From Microbacterium sp. ACRRU (GTDB taxonomy: Bacteria > Actinomycetota > Actinomycetes > Actinomycetales > Microbacteriaceae), in assembly GCF_022346945.1 (NCBI RefSeq), contig NZ_JAKRNI010000004.1:97047-161046 (forward strand): a DNA stretch of 64,000 nucleotides, given 5' to 3'. Positions 8,004 through 18,543 of this stretch are shown here, piece by piece. The notes under the pieces are model-generated. The model was given only the letters and a program-made list of their open reading frames with translations. It made no database searches and was not told where the DNA came from. The translations under genes were made by a program, and so were the position numbers. Positions within the stretch are counted from its first letter, which is position 1, and each line of letters opens with the position of its first letter.

Positions 8004-8777
8004 TCAGCCGGCGGAAATCCGTCGGTCGGGCGCGCCGCCGGGAGTCCATTGCAGCTCTTCCGTGCTCGGACCGAACGCCACCACGTGACCGCCGCGCAGA
8101 ACGAGCACATCGGCTTCCAGATCGCGCGGCGCGTCGGCGTCATTCGTCACCACGAACGCCGCCATCCCCCGTTCCTCACGGCGGCGCACGATGGCCGTGC
8201 GCACGGCCGCCCGCACCTCGACATCGAGGTTCGCGTACAGGTCGTCGGCGACGAGCAGACGCGGCTCGAGCACCAGCGATCGCGCCACCGCGACGCGCTG
8301 ACGCATGCCGGCGCTGAGTTCGTACGGGTACTTCGGAGCGGTCCCGAGCGGCAACTCCATCTCGTCGAGCAGTGTCGCGACCCGGACGGCGAGAGCCCGC
8401 GCGTTGACGCGGCGATCGCGCGCGGTGATCGGCTCCGAGATGACCTCAGAGACGGTCAAGCGGGCCGGCAGGTTCGCCCCGGCGCCCTGCGGCAGGTAGC
8501 CGGTGTGGAAGGTCCACTCGCGCACCGCCCGCCCGGGGTGGCGTGCAGAAATGCCGTGCACGCGCGCGTCTCCCCCAACCACCGCGAGCCCTTCGTCGGG
8601 ACGGCCCGCGAGAAGCGAGGCGAGCGACGTCTTCCCCGACCCGGTCGGACCCATGACGACGAGGCTGCGAGCCGCGGCGAGGGTCAGAGTGACACCATCG
8701 ATCACCCGGACGCCGTTGCGGGCGAGCGAGAGGTCATCGGCGCGGATGGCGACAGCGGTGTCGAGGGACCGGGGCAT
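8004..8777 (-). CDS. ABC-type ATP-binding protein (orphan ATPase)
   Basis: A cytosolic ATPase subunit of about 257 residues. Walker A is GPTGSGKT (43-50), the signature is LSAGMRQRVAVARSL, and Walker B is RLLVADDLYANLD, with Asp where the catalytic Glu normally follows the Walker B Asp. It is closest in look to oligopeptide/nickel-type (DppD/F-like) ATPases. No permease or binding protein is adjacent. The ATG at 8777 is preferred over one 57 bases upstream because GGGGAGGA lies 8 bases before it and the longer form would overlap dnaG. It follows dnaG by 46 bases on the same strand and may be the tail of that operon. Substrate unknown. Confidence 0.82.
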   Translation of the reverse strand: MPRSLDTAVAIRADDLSLARNGVRVIDGVTLTLAAARSLVVMGPTGSGKTSLASLLAGRPDEGLAVVGGDARVHGISARHPGRAVREWTFHTGYLPQGAGANLPARLTVSEVISEPITARDRRVNARALAVRVATLLDEMELPLGTAPKYPYELSAGMRQRVAVARSLVLEPRLLVADDLYANLDVEVRAAVRTAIVRRREERGMAAFVVTNDADAPRDLEADVLVLRGGHVVAFGPSTEELQWTPGGAPDRRISAG

Positions 8778-8823
8778 GCTGACATCCTCCCCGAGGTGCG
8801 TCCCGGATGCCAGCCGAGACGCG

Positions 8824-10674
8824 TCAGGAGTCAATCAGGCGTTGCCGATCGGCATCCAGTTCGCGCAGGCGCAGACGCAGACGGCGGCCGTCCTCGGAGT
8901 CCGCCGGCACGCGTTGGATGCCGCGCAGCAACTCGTCCTTCTCGCGCTGCAGTTCGCGGATCAGGAGTCCTCGCGCCAGACCGTTCGCCGACGCGACCGC
9001 GCCCTCCTCGCTACGGGCCGGGAACTCGGCGGTCAGCAACTCGGCCGCCAAGGTGCGGAACGGTTCGCGCACCGCTTCGACGGCGGTGACGGCCCAGCCC
9101 GGCTGGGACAGATCCGTGGATGCCAGCGAGCTCCGCACCGCCTCGAGGGCGGGGTGGCCGAAGGGGGTCTGCAGGGCACGGAGGAAGAGGTCGGCCTCGA
9201 TGCGGTGGCCGTACTGCAGGAACGCCATCATCGCGCCCCGTTCGAGCGCGACGTCCCGGGTGTTCGGCAAGGACGCGAGCGTGACCGACGGGGCGACGGC
9301 GGCGACGGGTTCGGCGCTTGCGCCGCGTTGCGCCTCGCGCTTCTCGGCTCGGTCGGCACCTCGAGCCGCGCGCTCGACCGCGCCCTGCACCTCGGGGATG
9401 TCCAGGCCCAGGCGACGGGCCAGGACGCGGACGTACCCGGGGCGCAGCGCCGGGTCGCGGATGTCGGCGACGATGGGGGCCGCGGCGCGGAGAGCGCCCG
9501 CGCGGCCTTCCACGCTCGACAGATTGAAGTCCTTCAGACGCTGATCGATGACGAACTCGAACATGGGCGCCTTGGCGTCCATGAGCGCCCGTACCGCGCC
9601 GTCCCCGCGCTGAAGGCGGAGGTCGCACGGATCGAGGCCCTCGGGCGCGACCGCGACGTACGTCTGCGCGGCGAAACGCTTCTCGTCGGCGAAGGCGCGC
9701 AGCGCCGCCTTCTGCCCCGCGGCATCCGGATCGAAGGTGAATACGACCTCCCCTGAGGCGCTGTCATCACCCATGACGCGTCGCAGCACCGTGATGTGGT
9801 CGCTGCCGAAGGCGGTGCCGCACGAGGCGATGGCGGTGGTGACGCCCGCGAGGTGACAGGCCATGACGTCGGTGTAGCCCTCGACGACGACGACACGGTG
9901 CTCGCGCGAGATGTCGCGCTTGGCGAGGTCGAGACCGTACAGCACCTGCGCCTTCTTGTAGATCGGCGTTTCGGGGGTGTTGAGGTATTTGGGGCCCTGG
10001 TCGTCGTCGTACAGCTTGCGTGCGCCGAATCCGATGACCTGGCCGGTCACGTCGCGAATGGGCCAGACGAGGCGGCCCCGAAAGCGGTCGTACACTCCGC
10101 GCTGGCCCTGGGAGACGAGCCCTGACTGGAGCAGCTCGTCACGTGTGAACTTCTGCGCGAGCAGATGATCCATGAGCGAGGACCAGCCCTTGGGCGCGTA
10201 CCCCACCCCGAAGTGCGCGGCCGCGCCCGCGTCGAAACCGCGATCGCCGAGGAAGCGCCGAGCCGTGTCGGCTTCGGGCGACATCAGCTGCGCCCGGAAG
10301 TACTCTGCGGCGGCGGCGTTCGCCGCATACAGGCGCGAGCGGCCGGTCGTCTCCGGAGCGGCCCCGCCGTCCTCGTAGTGCAGCGTGTAGCCCACGCGGG
10401 CGGCCATCCGCTCGACCGCCTCCGTGAACGACACGTGGTCCATCGCGCGCAGGAACGAGTACACGTCCCCGGACTCACCGCAGCCGAAGCAGTGGTAGTA
10501 GCCGACCTGCGGCCTCACGTGGAAGCTCGGGCTGCGCTCATCGTGAAAGGGGCACAGGCCCTTCATCGACCCGACACCCGCGGGCTTCAGAGCGACGCGC
10601 TCACCGACGACGTCGGCGATGTTGACCCGCGCCTTGACCTCGTCGATGTCGGTCTGCCGGATGCGCCCGGGCAT
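8824..10674 (-). CDS. dnaG: DNA primase
   Basis: Synthesises RNA primers for replication. The 616-residue product has the N-terminal CHC2 zinc ribbon (C41, H44, C62, C65), an RNA-polymerase-like catalytic core with the Toprim acidic motifs (VVVVEGYTDVMA; FTFDPDAAGQ), and a C-terminal helicase-interaction region. The start ATG overlaps the dgt stop by one base (TGATG), so the two are translationally coupled in dusB-dgt-dnaG order, an arrangement commonly seen in actinobacteria. The N-terminal sequence MPGRIRQTDIDEVKARV fits other DnaG starts; the open frame upstream of it belongs to dgt in another frame. Confidence 0.97.
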   Translation of the reverse strand: MPGRIRQTDIDEVKARVNIADVVGERVALKPAGVGSMKGLCPFHDERSPSFHVRPQVGYYHCFGCGESGDVYSFLRAMDHVSFTEAVERMAARVGYTLHYEDGGAAPETTGRSRLYAANAAAAEYFRAQLMSPEADTARRFLGDRGFDAGAAAHFGVGYAPKGWSSLMDHLLAQKFTRDELLQSGLVSQGQRGVYDRFRGRLVWPIRDVTGQVIGFGARKLYDDDQGPKYLNTPETPIYKKAQVLYGLDLAKRDISREHRVVVVEGYTDVMACHLAGVTTAIASCGTAFGSDHITVLRRVMGDDSASGEVVFTFDPDAAGQKAALRAFADEKRFAAQTYVAVAPEGLDPCDLRLQRGDGAVRALMDAKAPMFEFVIDQRLKDFNLSSVEGRAGALRAAAPIVADIRDPALRPGYVRVLARRLGLDIPEVQGAVERAARGADRAEKREAQRGASAEPVAAVAPSVTLASLPNTRDVALERGAMMAFLQYGHRIEADLFLRALQTPFGHPALEAVRSSLASTDLSQPGWAVTAVEAVREPFRTLAAELLTAEFPARSEEGAVASANGLARGLLIRELQREKDELLRGIQRVPADSEDGRRLRLRLRELDADRQRLIDS

Positions 10675-11990
10675 CAGGCATCCGCTCCCCGCGGCCCGCG
10701 CGCGCCCGGGGCCCAGACGCCGAGCTCGGCGGCATCCACGTCGCCCACGAGCCGGCCGTGCCAGGCGATGGCGAGCTGATCGGTGAGGCTGGCGACCTGG
10801 TCGACGATCACGCGGCGCCGCGCAGTGTCGTCCTCGGCCGCGGCGAAGTCGGGGGCGTGCAGCGCATCGAGCGCGTCGGGGTTCTCCCACAGGGCGGATG
10901 CCAACCGCTTGAGGACGCGTCGCTGCTCGCGGTAGAGCGCCTTGCGGCCGTCGATGGAGACCACGGTCGCGCCGATGATGCCCTTCAGAACCGCCATCTC
11001 GGCTTCGACGACCCGGGGGACCACCACGTGCGCGCGGTAGCGCGTGAGGTCACGCACCGCATACGCGTCGCGCGTCGCAGTCGTGGCGGCGCGCGCGAAG
11101 CGTCCGATGAGATCCGAGGTCAGGTTCTTCAGCCGCGCGAGCGCGGGCCGGGATCCGTCGAAGGAGTCGATCCACTCGGGCAGCCGCATGAGGCGGTACA
11201 GCGCGTCGGCGAGTTCGTCGCGCGAGAAGTCGTAGCCGACCCACGTCTGGATCGCGGTGAGAAGCGACTCGTGCCCGGCCGGGGAGGTCAGACGCGCCGG
11301 GTCGATGTAGCGGTTGACGACCGCGTCCTCGAAATCGTGGACCGAGTACGCGATGTCGTCCGAGAGGTCCATGACCTCGGCCTCGATGCAGCGGACGCGC
11401 CCCGGGGCGCCGCCGCGCATCCAGTGGAACACCGGCTCGTCGTCGGGGTAGACACCGAACTTGAGGCGTCCGCCCGGATCGGGAAGGGGCGCGTCGGCGG
11501 TCCACGGGTACTTGCACGTGGCATCCAGGCTCGCCCGGGTGAGGTTCAGCCCGAACGGGCGGCCATCGGGGCCGATGACCTTCGGCTCGAGACGCGTCAG
11601 GATGCGGAGGGTCTGCGCGTTGCCCTCGAAGCCCCCGATGTCTTCGGCCCACTCGTTGAGCGCGCGCTCACCGTTGTGGCCGAAGGGCGGATGACCGAGG
11701 TCGTGGCTGAGGCACGCGGTGTCGACGACGTCGGGCGACAGCTCGAGGGCGGTCGCCAACTCGCGCCCCACCTGCGCCACCTCGAGAGAGTGCGTCAGAC
11801 GGTTGCGCGCGAAGTCGGCGGGGCTCGCCGGGCTCAGGACCTGGGTCTTGGCAGCGAGACGGCGGAGGGCCGCCGAGTGCAACACGCGGGCGCGGTCGCG
11901 AGCGAAGTCGTCGCGCAGGGAGCGGTGCCGCTCTTCGTGGAAGCGGGCGGCGTCGACGTCGTCGTACCCCGACGGGCGCGCGACGCTCAC
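10674..11990 (-). CDS. dgt: Deoxyguanosinetriphosphate triphosphohydrolase-like HD protein
   Basis: HD-superfamily enzyme that removes triphosphate from dNTPs and tunes the nucleotide pool for replication. About 438 residues, with the metal-binding pattern H...HD in RLTHSLEVAQ and LSHDLGHPPFGHNGE, and DLSDDIAYSVHDFEDA later in the chain. The GTG at 11990 (MSVARPSGYDDVD) lies 7 bases after the dusB stop, with GGGTGAGG upstream as ribosome site; an in-frame GTG 18 bases earlier is possible. It sits between dusB and dnaG. Substrate preference among dNTPs cannot be read from sequence. Confidence 0.93.
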   Translation of the reverse strand: MSVARPSGYDDVDAARFHEERHRSLRDDFARDRARVLHSAALRRLAAKTQVLSPASPADFARNRLTHSLEVAQVGRELATALELSPDVVDTACLSHDLGHPPFGHNGERALNEWAEDIGGFEGNAQTLRILTRLEPKVIGPDGRPFGLNLTRASLDATCKYPWTADAPLPDPGGRLKFGVYPDDEPVFHWMRGGAPGRVRCIEAEVMDLSDDIAYSVHDFEDAVVNRYIDPARLTSPAGHESLLTAIQTWVGYDFSRDELADALYRLMRLPEWIDSFDGSRPALARLKNLTSDLIGRFARAATTATRDAYAVRDLTRYRAHVVVPRVVEAEMAVLKGIIGATVVSIDGRKALYREQRRVLKRLASALWENPDALDALHAPDFAAAEDDTARRRVIVDQVASLTDQLAIAWHGRLVGDVDAAELGVWAPGARGPRGADA

Positions 11991-11997
11991 CGCAACC

Positions 11998-13164
11998 TCA
12001 CCCGCCACTGTGGTGGAGCTCCGCGTCAGCGAGGGCACGACCGGCGTCGTCGCCGATCTCCCGCGAGTCGAGCCAGCCGTCCGGCAGCGCGGGACGCTTG
12101 GGCGAACCGGCGCGGCCCCGCTGCCCTTCCGCTGCCTCGCCCGGGTAGGGGGCGTCGAGCTCCATGGTCGCGAGGAGGTCGTCGATCTCGGCCAGGGTCG
12201 AGGCGGTGGCGAGGCTGGCCCGCAGCTCACCACCGACCGGGTAGCCCTTGAAATACCAGGCGACGTGCTTGCGGATGTCGCGGCATCCGCGCCCCTCGTC
12301 CTCGAAGAACTCCACCAGCAACTCCGCGTGCCGGCGGAACGCGCGAGCGACGAAGCCGAGCGTTGCGTCGACGGGCTCGCCGGTGGCAGCACCGGGGCGT
12401 CCCAGTGCACGGGCGAGGTCGCCGAACAGCCAGGGGCGGCCGAGGCATCCGCGGCCGACGACGACGCCGTCGCACCCGGTCTCGTCCATCATGCGCACGG
12501 CGTCGCCGGCCGACCAGATGTCGCCGTTGCCCAGTACGGGCACACTCGTCACCGTCTCTTTGAGCTTCGTGATCGCGCTCCAGTCGGCGTGCCCCGAGTA
12601 GAACTCGGATGCCGTCCGCGCGTGAAGGGCGATGGATGCCACTCCGGCGCCCTCGGCGATCCGGCCCGCCTCGAGGTACGTGAGGTGGTCGGCGTCGATG
12701 CCCTTGCGCATCTTGATCGTCAGCGGCAGATCGCCCGCGGCCCGCACGGCACGCTCGACGATCTGGCGGAACAGCGTCAGCTTCCAGGGGAGAGCCGCAC
12801 CGCCGCCGCGCCGCGTGACCTTCGGGACCGGGCAGCCGAAGTTCAGGTCGATGTGGTCGGCGTGGTCTTCGGCGACGATCATGCGCACGGCCGCCTCGAC
12901 CGTGGCGGGGTCGACGCCGTAGAGCTGGATCGAGCGCGGGGTCTCGGACTCGTGATGCCGGATGAGACGCATCGTGGTGTCGTTGCGTTCGACGAGCGCC
13001 CGCGTGGTGATCATCTCACTCACGTACAGCCCGGCACCGTACTCGCGGCACAGCCGGCGGAACGCCGTGTTCGTGATGCCGGCCATCGGCGCGAGCACGA
13101 CCGGGGCGTCGAGTTCGATGGGGCCGATGCGCAGCGAACGCGTCGGGGCCAGTGCCGTGGTCAT
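11998..13164 (-). CDS. dusB: tRNA-dihydrouridine synthase
   Basis: FMN- and NADPH-dependent enzyme that reduces uridines in the tRNA D-loop. The 388-residue protein has the Dus TIM-barrel pattern: VLAPMAGITNTAFRRLCRE at the start, the catalytic Cys in LNFGCPVPKV, MRKGID, LHARTASEFYSGHADW, GNGDIWS and GVVVGRGCLGRPW. The chosen start is MTTALAP at 13164; the upstream in-frame extension is Pro/Arg-rich and lacks similarity. A GAGAAT box 6 bases before the ATG may be a leaderless -10 element. It heads the dusB-dgt-dnaG unit. Confidence 0.95.
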   Translation of the reverse strand: MTTALAPTRSLRIGPIELDAPVVLAPMAGITNTAFRRLCREYGAGLYVSEMITTRALVERNDTTMRLIRHHESETPRSIQLYGVDPATVEAAVRMIVAEDHADHIDLNFGCPVPKVTRRGGGAALPWKLTLFRQIVERAVRAAGDLPLTIKMRKGIDADHLTYLEAGRIAEGAGVASIALHARTASEFYSGHADWSAITKLKETVTSVPVLGNGDIWSAGDAVRMMDETGCDGVVVGRGCLGRPWLFGDLARALGRPGAATGEPVDATLGFVARAFRRHAELLVEFFEDEGRGCRDIRKHVAWYFKGYPVGGELRASLATASTLAEIDDLLATMELDAPYPGEAAEGQRGRAGSPKRPALPDGWLDSREIGDDAGRALADAELHHSGG

Positions 13165-13234
13165 CGTGCCATTCTCCCAGACCTCGTGGTCCCGTGCTGC
13201 CGGGCCCGGCAACGGGTTCGCTGGGGAGGAGGGG

Positions 13235-13927
13235 TCACGCCTGCGCGGCCTCGGGCTCGGCAACAGCCGAGCGGCGTTCGCTCCACACCTGACGCGCGAT
13301 CTGCGTGAACGCTTCGACCGGCTGTGCCCCGCTCACGCCGTACTTCCCGTCGATGACGAAGAACGGCACGCCCGTGATGCCGTAGGCCTGCGCCTGCGCC
13401 TGATCGGCCCGCACCGCTTCGCGGAAGCGTCCGGACGCCAGCGCCTCCCGCGCAGCGTCTCCATCGAGGCCGATCTCGACGGCGAGCTCGATGAGGTCGT
13501 CGTCACGTCCGACGTGCTTGCCCTCGAGGAAGTGCGCCGCCATCAGACGTTCCGAGAGATCGATCTGTCGACCGTGCTCCTTCGCGAAATGCAGCAGCTC
13601 GTGCGCCTTGACGGTGTTGGTGTGCTGGAGGATGTCGAAACGGTAAGCGAGCCCTGCCTCGGCCGCGACCCCGGTGACGCGGTCGAGCATCTCGCGCGCC
13701 TGTGCCGGCGAGATGCCCTTGTGCTGAGAGAGGTAGTCCACCTCGCCACCGACGAAGTCGACGGGGGTGTCGGGAGAGAGCTCGAACGAGTGGTACTCGA
13801 TCTCGACGACGGGGGCGTCGTCGTCATCGGCGGTGGCGGCCAGGCCGTTCTCGAGATTGCGCTTGCCGATGTAGCACCAGGGGCAGGCGATGTCGCTCCA
13901 CACGTCGATCTTGATGGCATCCGTCAT
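13235..13927 (-). CDS. DsbA-family thiol oxidoreductase (FrnE-like)
   Basis: A 230-residue thioredoxin-fold protein of the 2-hydroxychromene-2-carboxylate isomerase/FrnE group. Residues 1-30 carry the active site CPWC in DVWSDIACPWCYIGKR, and the cis-Pro loop is ITGVPFFVIDGKYGVSGAQ. There is no signal peptide, so it acts in the cytosol, probably in redox or polyketide-like isomerisation chemistry; the actual substrate is unknown. It lies 70 bases upstream of dusB and 29 bases downstream of uppS on the same strand. Its C-terminus is short and Ala/Glu rich. Confidence 0.88.
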   Translation of the reverse strand: MTDAIKIDVWSDIACPWCYIGKRNLENGLAATADDDDAPVVEIEYHSFELSPDTPVDFVGGEVDYLSQHKGISPAQAREMLDRVTGVAAEAGLAYRFDILQHTNTVKAHELLHFAKEHGRQIDLSERLMAAHFLEGKHVGRDDDLIELAVEIGLDGDAAREALASGRFREAVRADQAQAQAYGITGVPFFVIDGKYGVSGAQPVEAFTQIARQVWSERRSAVAEPEAAQA

Positions 13928-13955
13928 GTCGCGTGCAACCTTTCCGGGACGGGAT

Positions 13956-14780
13956 CTATTCCGATGGCGGCATCGACTCCGCCTGCGGGGTGTCGATCGC
14001 GCCGCCGAAGCGCCGGTCGCGGGACAGGTACAGGCCGATGGCGTCCCACAGGTGCGTTCGGCGGAAGTCCGGCCACAGCGTGTCCAGGAACACCATCTCG
14101 GCGTACGCCGACTCCCACAGGAGGAAGTTCGACGTGCGCTGCTCCCCGCTGGAGCGCACGAACAGGTCGACGTCGGGCATGTCCGGCTGGTACAGGTTCC
14201 GCCGAATGAGCTTCTCGCTCACGGCGGAGGGCTTCAGGCGCCCGGCGGCGATGTCTTCGCCGATGCGGCGCATGGCATCCACGATCTCGACTCGACCGCC
14301 GTAGTTGACGCACATCGTGAGGGTCAGCACGTCGTTGCCCTCGGTCAGACGCTCCGCGTGCTGCAGCTCCTTGATGACCGACCCCCACAGGCGCGGCTTC
14401 CGTCCCGACCAGCGGATGCGCACGCCCCACTCGTTGAGCTGATCGCGACGCCGGTGCAGCACCTCGCGGTTGAACCCCATGAGAAAGCGCACCTCGTCGG
14501 GCGAGCGCGACCAGTTCTCGGTGGAGAACGCGTACACGGACAGGTGCTTCACACCGGCCTGGATCGCTCCCGCGACGACGTCGAGGAGCGCCGCCTCGCC
14601 GGCGCGGTGGCCCTCGACGCGCGTGAGACCCTGGCGGTTCGCCCAGCGACCGTTGCCGTCCATGACGATCGCCACGTGCTCGGGTACGGCCCCCTTCGGG
14701 AAGCTCGGCGGGTACTCCCCCGTCCAATCGAGCGGGCGGTACGGGACGGCGTCGCGGTGCGTGTAGGGCTTCGGGGTCAT
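13956..14780 (-). CDS. uppS: Isoprenyl (undecaprenyl-type) diphosphate synthase
   Basis: cis-Prenyltransferase that makes the long-chain polyprenyl diphosphate lipid carrier for peptidoglycan and wall glycopolymers. 274 residues. The catalytic Asp is in [13 protein letters not shown], followed by GHRAG, the YAFSTENW segment, and the C-terminal [20 protein letters not shown] block that binds the allylic substrate. The start ATG 14780 overlaps the recO stop by four bases (ATGA), indicating coupling. Chain length (decaprenyl versus undecaprenyl) is not deducible here. Confidence 0.96.
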   Translation of the reverse strand: MTPKPYTHRDAVPYRPLDWTGEYPPSFPKGAVPEHVAIVMDGNGRWANRQGLTRVEGHRAGEAALLDVVAGAIQAGVKHLSVYAFSTENWSRSPDEVRFLMGFNREVLHRRRDQLNEWGVRIRWSGRKPRLWGSVIKELQHAERLTEGNDVLTLTMCVNYGGRVEIVDAMRRIGEDIAAGRLKPSAVSEKLIRRNLYQPDMPDVDLFVRSSGEQRTSNFLLWESAYAEMVFLDTLWPDFRRTHLWDAIGLYLSRDRRFGGAIDTPQAESMPPSE

Positions 14781-15505
14781 CGACTCGATTCCAGGTGCGA
14801 GAGGGAACGGATGCCGCGCTCCAGGTGGAACTGGGCGTACGCGGCGACGAGGCCGGAGGCCGCCGCGGTGGTGCGTTCGGGGGCGGCATCCACGACGTCC
14901 CACTCCCCCGCGATGAGCGCGCGCAGGAGGGCGACGGTGTCGCGGGCGACACGCGGCGACCCCGCGGGTGCGCACGCCGCACACACGACCCCGCCGAGCT
15001 GGGCCAGGAAGAAGTCGTGCTCGCCGACCGTTCCGCAGCGCGCGCACTCACCGAGCCCCGGTGCCCAGCCGGACAGAGCCATCGCCCGCAGGAGGTACGA
15101 GTCGAGCACACTGCGCGCCGCGTGGTCTCCACGGGCGAGAGCACGCAGGCCGCCGACCAGCAGCAGGTACTGCTGCGGCGTGGCCTCGGCCTCGTTGAGA
15201 CGGTCCGCGGTCTCGACCATCGCGCTGGCGGTCGTGTAGCGGTCGTAGTGCTGCGCGATGTCGGCGCCGTAGGCCCCCAGCGACTCGGCCTGCTGAACGA
15301 TGTCGAGGTTGCGCCCCTGGTAGAGCTGCACGTCTGCGACCATGAATGGCTCGAGACGCGAGCCGAAACGCGACGACGTGCGCCGGACGCCCTTCGCGAC
15401 CGCCCGGATCTTGCCGTGGCGGCGGCTGAGGAGGGTGACGATGCGGTCCGCCTCCCCCAGCTTGTGGGTACGCAGGACCACGACTTCGTCGCGGTAGGTG
15501 GGCAC
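14777..15505 (-). CDS. recO: DNA repair protein RecO
   Basis: Recombination mediator of the RecFOR pathway, which loads RecA on gapped DNA. 242 residues: an N-terminal OB fold ([20 protein letters not shown]), a helical centre, and a zinc site made of CARC and CAAC. The GTG start at 15505 is preceded by GATAAT (15511-15516) with a five-base gap, so the transcript is probably leaderless and recO heads the recO-uppS unit. Confidence 0.95.
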   Translation of the reverse strand: MPTYRDEVVVLRTHKLGEADRIVTLLSRRHGKIRAVAKGVRRTSSRFGSRLEPFMVADVQLYQGRNLDIVQQAESLGAYGADIAQHYDRYTTASAMVETADRLNEAEATPQQYLLLVGGLRALARGDHAARSVLDSYLLRAMALSGWAPGLGECARCGTVGEHDFFLAQLGGVVCAACAPAGSPRVARDTVALLRALIAGEWDVVDAAPERTTAAASGLVAAYAQFHLERGIRSLSHLESSR

Positions 15506-15587
15506 AGTCCATTATCCGCCCGCGACCCCGGGAGTCGGCGGTGCGCCGCGCGCGGGGCGCTGCGACCTCCGCGGGAGAATGGATGCC

Positions 15588-16283
15588 GTGAACCCGCCCG
15601 TCTTCATCATCCCGCTGTGGGCCGACCTCACCGCCGTCGCCCTCGGCGGCGTGCAGGGTGCACTCTTCGCCTCAGGCTTCCAGGGCCAGCGGCGCCTCGA
15701 CCTGCTCGGCGTCGCGATCATCGGCATCCTGTTGGGCATGGGCGGCGGACTCATCCGCGACCTCCTGCTGGGGCTGACACCTGCGACCCTGCAGAACAAC
15801 TGGTACCTCATCACCGCGACGGTCGCCTCTCTCGTGGGCATGCTGCTGTCGGGGATCTTTCAACGGCTGAACCGCGCGATCGTTCTGCTGGACGCCGTCG
15901 TCATCGGACTCTTCGGCGCCTTCGGCACGTCGAAAGCGCTCGCGCTCGGGCTGCCCGCGGTGCCCGCCGTGTTCGTCGGCGTGCTCGCCGCCGCCGGCGG
16001 GAGTGTGCTGCGCGACGTGCTGATGGGACTCCCCGTGGCGATCATGCACGTCGGTTCTCTGTACGCGGTCGCCGCCGGAGGAGGGTGCGCGGTCCTGGCG
16101 ACGGCAGCGGCGTTCGGTGCACCGCTCCCCGTGGCGGCGGTGGTGGGGGTGATCGTGACGACGGTGATCCGCGTCCTCGCCGTACTGTTCGACCTCTCCC
16201 TGCCCGAGCAGCGCAAGCTCTACCGCCGGAAGGTCGCGGTGGAGACCACCGGCATCCCGATCATCCGCGACCCCGACGCGTGA
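15588..16283 (+). CDS. TRIC-type (UPF0126) cation channel membrane protein
   Basis: Small membrane protein of about 231 residues with two internally repeated units of three hydrophobic helices. Each holds the family motif: GMGGGLIRD in the first half and AAGGSVLRD in the second. Bacterial homologues are trimeric cation (K+) channels; some family members are annotated as glycine transporters. GTG at 15588 is favoured because GGGAG lies about 10 bases before it, while the ATG at 15579 is only two bases from that site. It converges on leuA, with two palindromes in between. Confidence 0.85.
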   Translation: MNPPVFIIPLWADLTAVALGGVQGALFASGFQGQRRLDLLGVAIIGILLGMGGGLIRDLLLGLTPATLQNNWYLITATVASLVGMLLSGIFQRLNRAIVLLDAVVIGLFGAFGTSKALALGLPAVPAVFVGVLAAAGGSVLRDVLMGLPVAIMHVGSLYAVAAGGGCAVLATAAAFGAPLPVAAVVGVIVTTVIRVLAVLFDLSLPEQRKLYRRKVAVETTGIPIIRDPDA

Positions 16284-16314
16284 GTCGCCCGCATGCGCGC
16301 GCCGCCGGCAGGGG

Positions 16315-16376
16315 CGCGAGTCGCCAGAATTTGTCGCCTCGAGACGCTCTCGGGCGACAAATCCTGGCGACTCGCG
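16315..16376. repeat. Long palindrome IR1 (24-bp arms)
   Basis: Left arm 16315-16338 (begins CGCGAGTCGCCAG, ends TTTGTCGCC) pairs with 16353-16376 with one mismatch. The 14-base centre itself contains a 5-bp CGAGA/TCTCG stem. Same family as IR2 (16566-16621) and IR3 (55372-55435). It lies downstream of the TRIC gene; a partial arm (GTGAGTCGCC) also covers that gene's stop codon at 16281-16283. Confidence 0.9.
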
Positions 16377-16435
16377 CGCGAGGGGCGTGGCTACGCTGAC
16401 CCGGTCTCCTCGACGATCAGCGGGGAACGGAACGG

Positions 16436-16567
16436 GTGGCACAACTGGGGCCCATTCGGCTCGGTAAGGGCTGCTTCTACATCAAGAGGCTCTCCGACAT
16501 CGATTCGGCGCTGCTCTCCGAGCAGATCGCGCGCGCGTACACCTCGCGCGTAGACCCCATGGGGTGA
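16436..16567 (+). pseudogene. Remnant of a DUF1801-type gene (C-terminal fragment)
   Basis: A 43-codon open stretch reads MAQLGPIRLGKGCFYIKR followed by LSDIDSALLSEQIARAY. This matches, from memory, the C-terminal end of DUF1801/YdhG-like proteins (LGPHKTGKSCLYVKRLxDVDLxVL). No upstream part of the domain is present, because IR1 lies just before it. I read it as a decayed gene end, trapped between palindromes IR1 and IR2. Its TGA is provided by the GTGAG start of IR2. Confidence 0.5.
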
Positions 16568-16621
16568 GTCGCCAGGATTTGTCGCTTCGGGGAACCCGGA
16601 GGCGACAAATGCTGGCGACTC
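16566..16621. repeat. Long palindrome IR2 (20-bp arms)
   Basis: Left arm 16566-16585 (GAGTCGCCAGGATTTGTCGC) pairs with 16602-16621 with one mismatch around a 16-base centre. Same family as IR1 and IR3. It lies immediately downstream of the leuA stop on the other strand and can serve as the leuA terminator. Confidence 0.9.
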
Positions 16622-16640
16622 GCGCCCGGATACGCCCGGC

Positions 16641-18464
<1,824 letters not shown>

Positions 18465-18486
<22 letters not shown>

Positions 18487-18518
18487 CAGCTAAGAAGAAG
18501 CAGGCCACCGAAGCGCAT
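18465..18518 (-). CDS. leuL: leuA leader peptide (17 aa)
   Basis: The frame MRFGGLLLLSCRDESSF-stop lies 64 bases upstream of leuA. It contains four consecutive Leu codons (CTG CTT CTT CTT). CTT is rare in this GC-rich genome, so the run senses charged tRNA-Leu. From memory, comparative work has described leader peptides of this type before leuA in actinobacteria. The sequence shows the frame and the hairpin; the regulatory mechanism is inferred. Confidence 0.75.
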
Positions 18519-18543
18519 TCTGCGATCGTAGCACTGGGTTGCG

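Noticed and set aside
10675..10890. N-terminal extension of dnaG
   Set aside because: The extra in-frame residues are Arg/Pro/Gly-rich and lie inside dgt in another frame; the ATG at 10674 gives the family N-terminus.
16315..16621. IR1 and IR2 as terminal repeats of an insertion sequence
   Set aside because: Each is a complete palindrome by itself, there is no transposase between them, and no target duplication is evident.
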